Part shown: piece after piece, positions 1-9,106 of the stretch
Layout of the letters: every line of letters starts with the position of its first letter
How positions within the stretch are numbered: position 1 is the first letter of the stretch
Assembly: GCA_028565635.1 (NCBI GenBank)
Contig: JAOXYB010036784.1
Coordinates: 1-13,688 of the forward strand
Reading direction: 5' to 3'
From: Phoronis ovalis
Lineage: Eukaryota; Phoronida; Phoronidae
DNA: 13,688 nt
The notes under the pieces: model-generated
What the model saw: the letters and a program-made list of their open reading frames with translations, nothing else
Databases searched by the model: none
What the model was told of the DNA's origin: nothing
Translations under genes and position numbers: made by a program

Positions 1-300
1 CTGGCCCGGCGAGGGCCCCAGAAGCTGAAGGGTAAATGATGTTACGTGGGACAATTTTTTGCTTCCTTGCACCCCCTGTGGTAATTTCTTACCAGTCTCA
101 AAGTTTTATGCTGGGCTGATTTTCATCTGATGGCTGAAAAATATACCCTTTTTACGCGTCTGTAACTCGTGCTAAAAACAACACCCTATTTGCCAATATT
201 TAGCTAAATATATACCCTTAACACGTTACGTGCTTGGTTGAAAAAAATTTACCCTTTTCACGCGATTTTTCGGATGTAGACCCAGCATTGGACCCATGTG
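1..300. repeat. Degenerate CpG-containing array, probable mobile-element fragment
   Basis: The motif ACCCTT or ACCCTA in an A/T-rich context recurs near 145, 183, 214 and 251, giving spacings of about 31-38 bases. Three of the four are followed by CpG-bearing words (TACGCGTC, CACGTTACG, CACGCGAT). The left edge contains CGAGGGCCCCAGAAGC. CpG density here far exceeds that of the rest of the window apart from the exons, which suggests a recent insertion. No transposase or polymerase coding is visible. The boundary beyond 300 is not defined, and the left side is cut by the window. Confidence 0.45.
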
Positions 301-459
301 CCCACTCCGGGACATATACAAAGCACATAAACAATGGCGGATCTTGCCCCCTGTCATCCGGGTATTTTGACTAAAGCACCACTACAGTTTACATTACGAA
401 AACGCGGTATTCATTTGCTAATATGTTCTCAGGATTTACACTACCTGATTAAAGATTGA

Positions 460-1144
460 TCAACATACAAAGAAATAGATACATATGCTCATGGTATATA
501 GAATTCAGTTGTCAGAATGATGTCGAGAATTGGTATCAGAAATAGGAGTTTGAAATGCCTGCTTCAGACCGCAAGGTGCATACCGCAACTATCGCCAAAA
601 ATGGTACAGATCGATGAAAGATGTGTCAGTATTACCTACAGGCAAAGTGTCGTCCTTTTATATTTGTTGGTCAACAGTGATTGCAATTACATCTAATTGT
701 AAATAATTTACAAACAAACAAGACATTACAGGATGCCATCATTACATATAGCCTGTAATTTCATACTGGATAAACCATATCTCCTTGCTGACAAGCTGAT
801 AGACAGAGGTATTACACATTAAATATTACTGGCAATGGTTTCCAATAAGTCCCAAGAAGCTGGAAAATTTAGAAGCTAACAATTTTATTGAAAATATTTA
901 AATGCTGTCATTGCCCACTTCAGTTGGACAGACACAATAACATATTTAATTAATTTACTATTATTTACTGTTAGTGACAGCTCTTACCACACTGGTGCAT
1001 TAGGGTCAGTTTTACTAGATGTATTGATTGTGCTGTCAGCTTTTTACTTTTCAGAAGAATGTTTAGTTGAACAGTTGCCTGCATGGTACCATTACATTAT
1101 CATTTTTTTACTGTTTGAATAAATAGGACATTATAATGTATTTG
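460..1144. other. Unassigned AT-rich stretch
   Basis: The first part, to about 650, still has scattered CpGs and may belong to the element at the left edge. The rest is ordinary AT-rich sequence. No gene or repeat could be supported. Confidence 0.3.
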
Positions 1145-1335
1145 ACACATACACACACACACATTTTTATATATACTATATAATGTATGTATGTGTGTGC
1201 GTGTGTGTGGTGTGTTGTGGTGTGTGTGTGTGGTGTGTGTGTATGTATGTGTGTGTATGTGTATATGCATGTGTATGTATGTATGTATGTATGCATGCAT
1301 GCAGCATTACATACATGCATGCATGCATGTGTACA

Positions 1336-1370
<35 letters not shown>
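1145..1370. repeat. Compound microsatellite with inverted symmetry
   Basis: In order on the plus strand there is a (CA)n run (about 1150-1162), an AT-rich spacer, a long interrupted GT/TG tract (about 1184-1260), (GTAT)n and (GCAT)n tetranucleotide runs to about 1302, a short spacer, a second GCAT run (about 1314-1329), a pure (CA)13 run (1338-1363) and an AT run. The TG tract and the right-hand CA tract are reverse complements around the central GCAT blocks, so the whole can fold as an imperfect hairpin. Alternating purine-pyrimidine tracts of this kind can adopt Z-DNA. The open frames over it encode only Cys/Val or His/Thr repeats and are not genes. Confidence 0.95.
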
Positions 1371-2281
1371 TACTGAACATTAACAATATGTTGATGTATT
1401 CAAGAAAGATTCAGTTAACAGACTTGATAGGTTTATTTAAAAAAATGCAAGCTACCTTACTTATCGGCAAACTATATATACACCAAGTAAATGTTTAATA
1501 TGTGCTTCATCTATGTATGACAAACTCAGAGACAAACATGCAATTATCCAGGTATAAACACAAAACTAAAACCAAGCATTAACCCCATTTTAACCCTAAA
1601 TCACTGCATTATTATGACAATTATACTCCCTCACACACTCAACACAGGTACACTGTTGAAATGTTGAAAACATAACATTTATGAATTATAGTCAAACCGG
1701 GCAGTCACCAGTTATGCTAAAAAACTCATGTAAATTCACATTGTATATGATGAGAGTTTTTAAATCATAAATCAACCTATGTTAGCTTCTTTTAAAAGGT
1801 TGTATGGTATGTGTTAGGGAAATCTAATATCACATATACTCTCTTTTTGAGCTATGGTTTGCCTTCTGGCAGGCCTTATGGTCATTGTACATATAATGCT
1901 AAGCCATATTAAGTTTCCCATCAGATACCAAATTTTCTCTTTTAAAGTTATTACATAATTTAACCATTGTGATCTGTCAAGTACCTTATGGACAATATGT
2001 GATTTATGATAGTAATAAATGTCAGTCAATATCATGGGATTTACTGATTTACTGGTTTTCCTAGCAATAAAAACAAGTAGCCAAGGCAGGATATTCACTG
2101 ATTAAACATGAAAACATGTGTTTAATTTTTACAAAACTTGAAAATATTTGTTTATTTAAAATTTAAAGAACGGCCTTTCATATCTAGTGAAAACCAAATG
2201 TTTAGTTTTTTGGACTATATAAAATAAAAATAAGATTAAAGATGGTTCAATTCCCACAGTTGCCTAATCCTCTTTACATAC
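1371..2281. other. Unassigned AT-rich stretch
   Basis: This lies downstream of candidate exon C on the minus strand and is probably intron or gene flank. A 94-codon minus-strand ORF (1814-2098) crosses it, but it has no recognisable domain and no convincing splice context. No repeat family was identified. Confidence 0.3.
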
Positions 2282-2321
2282 CTGTCCTGTTTTTCCATCA
2301 GGTGGAGCCGAGTAGAATTTG
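2282..2321 (-). CDS. Candidate downstream exon (exon C) with uncertain acceptor
   Basis: On the minus strand a strong donor, CAG|GTATGTAAA, ends an open segment that reads KFYSAPPDGKTGQ. With the acceptor placed at AAAAG|C the exon is 40 bases (one base plus 13 codons) and enters in phase 2, which matches the phase-2 end of exon B; the joined codon would be AGC (Ser). The acceptor is poor because it has AAG and little pyrimidine upstream. The alternative acceptor TTAG| at 2341-2344 lengthens the exon to 2282-2340, adds LYIYKS in the same frame and needs phase 1. An in-frame TGA just upstream rules out anything longer. G+C is near 50%, against roughly 30% around it. The peptide looks like real protein, but the exon edge is unresolved. 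Confidence 0.4.
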
Positions 2322-4976
2322 CTTTTATAAATATAAAGTTCTAATCAACTCTCGAGTTCTCTTGTTTTACAACTAAAACTACAACTGGCCATTTGTCAGG
2401 CCTCAGTGTACAGAACTAGCGAGTAGCGTGCTTTTTAATCCTGACAGTCTATGCAGCAATCAATAAGTTCGATGATGAATGTAAGAATTCAATGAAGTAT
2501 AGTACTCTGGATTATTGTCATGTTACATTTTTATTGATGGTACTGTAAACAGTATTTATACATTGTTGTGGCCGATGTACTCATAGACATTATGGAAAGC
2601 AGCATAGAAATGCTCAAAAAATGGATGGTCAATAATAATTAAAAAAAGGGACAACACAATAAAATACTTGAAATTCTGGTAGACTAATTACTTATTTAAT
2701 TAGGCTAAATGAAAGTAGTTTATTTTCCCTACTGAAATATGAATATTACATTCTCTAAGGGGAAATTACTTTTATTGGTATTAAACCAAAGGAGTTGTCA
2801 TCTACGAAATGACTTCTCTCCAGAATCAATAGATATGCAAGAATATCAGGAAATTTTGTGTTGACACAGCCTAATATACACATTATGTAGGTGATATGGT
2901 AGCTAGTATTTACAGTTGTACAACAAATCAATAGTCCCCTTTATTAATGAGAGGACATCAAAGAGTAGCAATCAATGAGAATGATTACTAAAGCTGACAA
3001 AATTATTTTAAAAATATATTCATTTTATTGAATATTGCCTAGTTGTAAATATTTAAAAAACATGATCTATGAAGTGTAAGGCTACAGCAGTTTTGATCAC
3101 CATTTTAATAAATATACCCTCAGTGAATTAGTCAATTCAATGCATGTATTAAACAAAAATATTTTACATCAAACCCAGATTTCAGCTTGGAATATCAGTT
3201 ACCATATCTGATTTAATGCACAAATCTAGAGTGCCCCATGAACTGATGACTGCCACTAAAGTCCTATCAAAGTATGTCGTATTTGCAATCAAAAATGTTT
3301 TGTTTCAAAATTAAATTTAAAAAAAACAACATGTACCATGCTGTATACAACATTTCAGAATCACACCAGGTGTCTCTGACATGCATTATAAATGTAATAA
3401 AAATGTCACCATAAAACATGTGACAAACCTTGTCATTTTTCAACACAGCTAGTACTGGAGAATAAAAACCACAGAGAAATCTTATATTCTCCACAATGTC
3501 AGCAAATCTCAACATCAGTACTTCTGAGAACACTGGATTATATTACAAATAAGATGATGCCTTCATGAAATGAAGCTAATTTTATTGTATAATAACACTC
3601 AAACCACAAAACAATGCAGTGGATTCCAGTCTTTTGGAAACCAACCAACTATAACAATGATTATAGAAAAGAATGCAAGAAAAAAATCTAATTTCAGAAT
3701 ATCACTAAATCTGCATTTCGGTTTTGAAGTTACACATAGAACTCTCAGCTAAAGTCTAAAGTGATTTCTTTTTATTATACTATTAGTTTTTATTCTGATA
3801 ATGTAACTTTTAAGTATGATTAAATTTAAATTTAACGCATTGCTTAAAAATTTTAAGTTTGTGATTAATTAATTTTTTTTACTATAAAGGTGAAATTTAA
3901 AAATATGTAATTTTAGTTATAAAACACATATACACACTGAAAAGATGATATAACATGTTGTAGAAAGAAGACTTTTCTCTTAAACTAATGATTCATGATT
4001 TAATATTTTTTTTACACAAGCTGTCTTGGGTAAGTCTAGAGTCAAATCTAAATCAATATTTTCAGCAACTTTAGGCTGTAGTTATTAGTAAAATTCCCAA
4101 TTCAACTCTAAGGTTGACATCACACCTTTTTATGATTTCCAAATTTTCCAATTCATAATCATCTTATTCATGAATTTACCTTTAATTTGTGTCAGTTTGA
4201 AATTTGGACCTTTGACAGAAGTGCAGCCTGCCGTCAGATTGTCGACTATTTAATTGCAATAAAAATATGATTATTGTAATAAAAACATAAGCATCAGAAA
4301 TAATCAATGTCAAAGGTGTATAGATATGCTTGAATATATACCTAATCAAATTGAATTAACCTCTACTGTAACCTTATAACTATGGCCACCAGTATGTGAA
4401 ATTAGAAAATAGCAGCAAGACTTTCTCAGTAAACAGTTTTTTCTACAAATTTGATTTATTTATTAAAATAGTGTCAAAAGTGAAATGATAGCTCTGCTGG
4501 CAAATAAATGAAATTAGATTATGCATGGGCAACAACTAGTTGGCCTGTGTATATACATAGAGCTACCAAAGTGGGACTGGCTTAAAGCTTTACAAATTTA
4601 TCTTTTCAGTATGCATTTATGCAACGAAAGCAAATGTATATTTAAAAAAAACATGATTCTTCACAGAATGACTATCAAAAATGAAAATGAACTAAAACTG
4701 CAAAATTATATTTAACATTATTGAACACTATTGAAAGAAGTTAAAGTTGTATATAAATCAAAGTTGCAATTTCGGACTTATGCCAACATATGATGTGGGT
4801 CAAAAGTAATCAGTGACACAGTATTAAAAAAATATATGTATCAACCCTTTTACTTATTAGCTTTACCTTAAAATAAATGTCATACAAACTATGATCCATC
4901 AAGGAAACTATATTGAACAATAGATGGAGTTAATGAAGGAGTTAATGACGGACCAATTAGAATGCATATTATACAA

Positions 4977-5069
4977 ATAGTGTACAAGTAACTGGGTACA
5001 AAAGTAATAAACATTTTTTTTAACACTATTTCACGATAGTGTCCCTACTATCCCGTTACTTGAACAATA
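4977..5069. mobile_element. Possible miniature inverted-repeat element
   Basis: CAAGTAACTGGG at 4985-4996 faces CCCGTTACTTG at 5052-5062, an inverted repeat with one bulged base. Weaker pairing continues outward (tagtgta against tattgtt as read inward). Inside is a second hairpin, ACACTAT-TTCACG-ATAGTGT, at about 5022-5041. The total is about 90 bases and non-coding, the shape of a MITE. No clear target-site duplication is visible, so the ends are approximate. Confidence 0.35.
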
Positions 5070-5161
5070 TTTGTTTTAGTTCACACTTTAATCAGGCAAT
5101 TTGATTTTTATAGATCCTAAAAGCCTTAAAATGTTGTTAACTAGTTTTGAGTATAAAACTG

Positions 5162-5600
5162 CAGTTGAAAAAATCCCTTTTTTTTTGATCGATTTCAAAA
5201 GGCAGTATTAACAGCTGTAGCAAATGTTGGATAATTAGAAAATATTTTATGGAATATTTCAGGAAAAAATACATTATAATGACAAAAAACTGAAGATTTA
5301 AGAAGCATTTTCAGTGTATTGTGGCTGCATACAAAATTGTTTCAGCAATATCACTCCAGCGTGTCTGTGATGAATGTACACACTTCCCCAGTTGAAAAAA
5401 TCCTGTCTTTTGATCGATTTCAAAAGGCAGTATTAACAGATGTAGTAGATGTTGGATAATTAGGAAATATTTTATGGCATAATTCAGGAAAAAATACTTT
5501 AAAGTGATAAAAACCTAAGATTTAAGAAGCCTTTTCAGAGTCTGCGATACAAAATTGCTTAAACAATATCATTCCAGCATGGACAATAACACCCTTGTAT
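5162..5600. repeat. Two-copy tandem duplication, unit about 220 bases
   Basis: The sequence from about 5162 (CAGTTGAAAAAATCC) repeats from 5389 with the same start. Copies align through GATCGATTTCAAAAGGCAG, the GTTGGATAATTAG segment, ATTTTATGG, CAGGAAAAAATAC, GATTTAAGAAGC and TCCAGC near the end (5355 and 5573). The offset shrinks from 227 to 218 because the second copy has small deletions. By eye the first 110 bases agree at about 90%; the later part is more diverged. Each copy contains a short palindrome (TTTTGA-TCGATT-TCAAAA). No coding is seen. Confidence 0.85.
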
Positions 5601-6214
5601 CTTACATAACATGTACTTGTAACGCCAGCCAATACCATGAAATAATGTTTGGAAATACTGAATGCTGATTGGCTAATTCCACAAAAGTATGAACTACTAT
5701 GCATATAATTATACAGTTGACAAAGTAATACCCCTATTCTGGTATTATAACAAATAGGTAACTGATTAGTTACTAAAATGTTGACAGGTAAACAGTTTAA
5801 TTGTGTGGTTAGTGGCATTTCCAGAAATGTGGGTTTACAATGCTAGTTTTTCTCTTTTTTCTTTGTTTGGTCAGCAGGAATCATAACTTCATAAAAATAT
5901 TATGAAAGTTGACTAGAAAATAAAATATGCGATGAACTGGTGAAAAATAGGTGTTTTGCACACACTGAACTAAATTGTGTGTAACCCCAAAACTTTGCAT
6001 CTATTACATCATAGATCCGACCCACGAATGTTTGCTGGTTGAATGATATCTCCATTCTTCTTTTACCTAAAACCTAAAACTCCGTTGCTACATACCTTGA
6101 AACCAGAAACTAGAAAAGGGTCTTATAACTAGTGTTATAATGTAACTGCACACAGATACAAAAAAGAAAATATTTTGTGAAAGCTGGTTTCTAAAGATAA
6201 CATCACACACTTAC

Positions 6215-6417
6215 CTAGCAAAGAATGAAGCTGCTGCAGAATATCCTTGCGAATATGCAGAAGAATACTGTTGTTGATTACTCTGTAGCGGGACGCGAGT
6301 TGCTTGTTGTGGTGCTGGGCACCATCTTGGAATCCCACTGGTCTCACGGTGATTTGTTGGCATATCTGCATATGATACAGACTTAACGTGACCAACTGCA
6401 GGAGATCCCTTCAGCAT
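6215..6417 (-). CDS. Internal coding exon of the same minus-strand gene (exon B)
   Basis: This is the strongest coding segment. The minus strand shows a very good acceptor (TGTTATTTTTCTCATTTACAG) and a consensus donor (CTAG|GTAAGT). Between them are 203 bases with one open frame: 67 codons plus two bases, so it enters in phase 0 and leaves in phase 2. The peptide begins MLKGSPAVGHVKSVSYADMP, has a central RETSGIPRWCPAPQQATR, then a Gln/Ser/Tyr-rich tract (QSNQQQYSSAYSQGYSAAA) and ends SFFA. The initial ATG is most likely an internal Met, because the splice acceptor abuts it. The region should be mostly disordered; SYADM and the Tyr-Ser repeats might be phosphorylation or SH2-binding sites, but that is a guess. 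The exon carries more CpG and G+C than the surrounding introns. The family is not recognised. Confidence 0.85.
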
Positions 6418-6462
6418 CTGTAAATGAGAAAAATAACAGTACAATACATGTGCATACCATAC

Positions 6463-6507
6463 CTCCAGTGAAGATTGTATTTGTTGCATATCCTCTGTTC
6501 TGCTTGA
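6463..6507 (-). CDS. Possible 45-base exon (exon B1) or 5' part of a longer exon B
   Basis: On the minus strand the sequence after a TAG acceptor (context CTGTATCTAGTTACTAG) reads 15 open codons, SSRTEDMQQIQSSLE, followed by GAG|GTATGG, a usable donor. An in-frame TAG lies immediately upstream, so the coding segment cannot extend further. It enters and leaves in phase 0 and sits 45 bases upstream of exon B. Either the 45 bases between are a very short intron, or B1 and B form one exon with an in-frame insert of 15 mostly aromatic and hydrophobic residues, or translation uses only B. The Ser/Gln/Glu-rich composition matches exon B. I favour it being coding in some isoform, but the structure is uncertain. 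Confidence 0.45.
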
Positions 6508-7735
6508 CTAGTAACTAGATACAGCCCAGAACATGGATTAGAAACTATACTCATTAAACTTTGTTTTCACAGGTAACATAAGTGATGAATTATGTTTTTA
6601 CTAGACTACTATATTTATAAGATAAGAAAACATTACATAGTATGCTACACTTCTTAGCATAAAATCTCTGGGTTGATGGATAGTAATGTTACCTTAGTAA
6701 CAGAAATTACTTGCTTCAAAATCATGCACAAATACGACAATAAATGCAAAAAATCCTTTAAATTACTTTTTACTAATTAATTAATCAATTTAGCTAATAC
6801 CTGTCATGTCTTAATGACTATTAAGAATCTTTAACTGAAAAAATGCATGAACCCTCTGAAAGCATTATACTTATTAAACCTATAACAAATTATTGTTCAC
6901 ATATATTTTATACGCAGTGATAATCTAGGGATCCTAACTTTTAAATTAAATTCACACAATATGTTTATTAAAAAATATTGTCATACCTGCATGGAAATTT
7001 CTAAGTAACACCTTAGGAGATGTAAATTCTAGTAAATTTTGCACTTTTATCTTATTCAGAATTCTAGAGACTATAATATTGTTTATAATACTTTACCTAA
7101 AAAAATCAACCTAGTTTAAAAACATCCCAACTCCTCTAAGTTCCCAGACATTCTCAGACTGCAAGGTTGGAGACCTGTGTATTGATATAATTACTAATTG
7201 GCCTTATAATTACAGGGACAGGTCAGAAATAATAGCAATTCATAATCCAAGATATGTACACATCTGTTTAAGACTGTCATTCATTACAAAGAGGTTCAAT
7301 AAGGGAAATCTGATACTTCCCAATACCAAATTATAATATAGTTAAATATTCATAAGCATTGCCTAAGCAGATTTTGATTTCACCAACATTTCAAGAACAG
7401 TGAGAAAAACACAAATTGACAAAATTTTATAATATTACAACATTGTTTGAATAACAATTAAAATTTAAATATAAATCAATTTCATTTTAGTACAAGTTTA
7501 ATTCCTGTCTGTATCTCTTAATATACCCAGGTAAGGAACACATCCAGACTAGCAACTAAAATATTTTATCAGTAGTGTACAAAAGCATATGAGTTTGAAC
7601 ATTTCTTACCCAGATAAGGAATTCCGGACTTCTCAGATGACACTAGCAGAAAATATGCTGTCACCTGAAGATTGCGATCAACTCCTTGAATTTAATTCTA
7701 CACAAAATGAAAAATCACAAATTTTCCAGTTCTGC

Positions 7736-7873
7736 ACTGGTGCACTTTTGATTGATCACAGTGTGGAGACCTGGTGATATTATCATACTGGGCAACATCC
7801 AAATTGACCATCATAGAGCAGCAACAATCAAAGGCAACAAAAAATTTATACTGGTGCACTTTTGATTGATCAC
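7736..7873. repeat. 24-base exact direct repeat, 114 bases apart
   Basis: The same 24 bases, from ACTGGTGCAC to GATTGATCAC, occur at 7736-7759 and 7850-7873. Similarity continues downstream (AGTGTGGAGAC against CCTGTATAGAC). Read on the minus strand, the second copy begins TACAGGGTGATCAATC; ends of the form ACAGGGTG occur in several animal transposon groups, but no transposase is present. Confidence 0.7.
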
Positions 7874-9106
7874 CCTGTATAGACATACATTCATTGTTCT
7901 TGTAGACACTATAAAAAATTGACTGCCTTGGTGCAGACAAAAATTAAACCTAATCACATAAAACAGTCATAGTTTGTGTTTTTTTAAATATAAGCTCATA
8001 ACTTGAAAACTGGCAAGCACTGCTGATTCTAAGATTGCAATAATTATGTCAGAAGTTTTTTTGAGAAATATTTCCAAGTCCAAAAGAAAGTTTGTTGAAC
8101 CTGGGGTAAAATAATGTTTTTTTTTACTTTTTAGTTTGTGCAATCTTGGGACAATATGGCAGCCATTTATTTTCATGCTTATTACAGTAATGTATCCCTC
8201 AGCAGAAAATAAATGTGGAAGTTACTTTTTGAATAAAATATGAATAACAGCACAATAATGAAATTATCATTAACTACTTAAAATGTTAAAAATATTACCA
8301 GAGTCCAGATAAAAGGTTTTAAGAAATATTAGTTTTAAATTATAGTTAGAATGAGACAGTTTCACAGATCACATCATCTTATTATGATTACCTACAAAAA
8401 ACATTATGATTATTAATGCATTTTGTGTTAAATAGTGACATTTTATTATTGGCTCTGATTACTTAATTAACAGATTAAAAATATTATCTACATAAGGATC
8501 GTATCCAATATTTACAGACCAAAGTTAGGACAAAGGATATAATTTACATATGTTTTATATAATCCTTATCATGACAATTTTACAAAACAATACCTAACTT
8601 CAAGTTCAAACAGCTAAAGTTACTGCAACAGTGTGAAACAACAAAGCACTTTACACAGCACAAACTCTTGAATTGATCTACACTCACCTAAAGGCAACAA
8701 ACTCCTTATATGGGTTCAGTGGTTTACAAATGCCTTAATCACATTTGCTCTATACATTGTGGTAATAATAAATAGAAAAGGTTATTTTCATATCTTCACA
8801 TACATAGTTTCACCCTTTGTCATAACTATCATCTCAGCAAACTAACAAAAGATTTCCAATAATAATTGAGATGTTGGGAAACTTCATCCAAAGAACAGGA
8901 AATTTGTAACATATTTAAAAACTATTTTATTGGAAAAATGGAAAAATACTAACTTTTGCAGCATAAATATAGAAGTTGCTTTTCCAATATACTGGTTTTA
9001 TGTTTCGGAACTTATTACATAACTACACTCAGCATCATTTATCACCAAGTTCTTTCATAACTAAAACTTGAAGATAAAAATATTTTTAATGATATTCGCA
9101 CTTGAC

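Larger units (their letters stand above)
2322..6214 (-). other. Intron or introns downstream of exon B
   Basis: Following exon B on the minus strand, no further coding segment is certain until the candidate at 2282. The stretch carries a small inverted-repeat element (4977-5069) and a tandem duplication (5162-5600). The remainder is A/T-rich with many poly-A and poly-T runs, and short ORFs in it have the residue bias of chance reading frames. A possible 50-base exon at 6096-6145 is discussed in the findings. Confidence 0.4.

Noticed and set aside
92-132. Minus-strand TTTTTCAG...CTG|GTAAGA pair at the left edge
   Set aside because: All three frames between the sites contain stops, and it lies in the repeat.
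1100-1498. Several overlapping ORFs of 60-100 codons on both strands
   Set aside because: They are translations of the GT/CA microsatellite (His/Thr or Cys/Val repeats) and not genes.
1814-2098. 94-codon minus-strand ORF
   Set aside because: No recognisable domain, mostly AT-driven residues, and no convincing acceptor and donor pair around it.
3267-3533. 88-codon minus-strand ORF
   Set aside because: Phe/Tyr/Ile/Met-rich composition typical of chance frames in AT-rich DNA; no splice or homology support.
4183-4248. Minus-strand open segment (DNLTAGCTSVKGPNFKLTQIK) before AAG|GTAAAT
   Set aside because: It needs phase 1 on entry, which exon B does not give, and the acceptor ATTAAATAG is weak.
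5522-5818. 98-codon minus-strand ORF
   Set aside because: It starts in intron-like DNA and ends inside the second copy of the tandem duplication; no domain recognised.
6135-6395. 86-codon minus-strand ORF overlapping exon B
   Set aside because: It is a different frame of the same strand as exon B and runs through the exon B donor; exon B's own frame is better supported.
6795-6835. Minus-strand TTTTTTCAG...CAG|GTATTA pair
   Set aside because: All three frames between the sites contain stops.
6991-7032. 42-base minus-strand segment (NLHLLRCYLEISMQ) before CAG|GTATGA, phase 0/0
   Set aside because: No polypyrimidine tract before the acceptor and AT-driven codons; most likely chance.
7610-7642. 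33-base minus-strand segment (CHLRSPEFLIW) with acceptor TTTTCTGCTAG and donor TGG|GTAAGA, phase 0/0
   Set aside because: It would fit as a cassette exon, but it overlaps the better plus-strand ORF, whose acceptor TTCTTACCCAG is the same bases as this donor in reverse. Noted as an alternative only.
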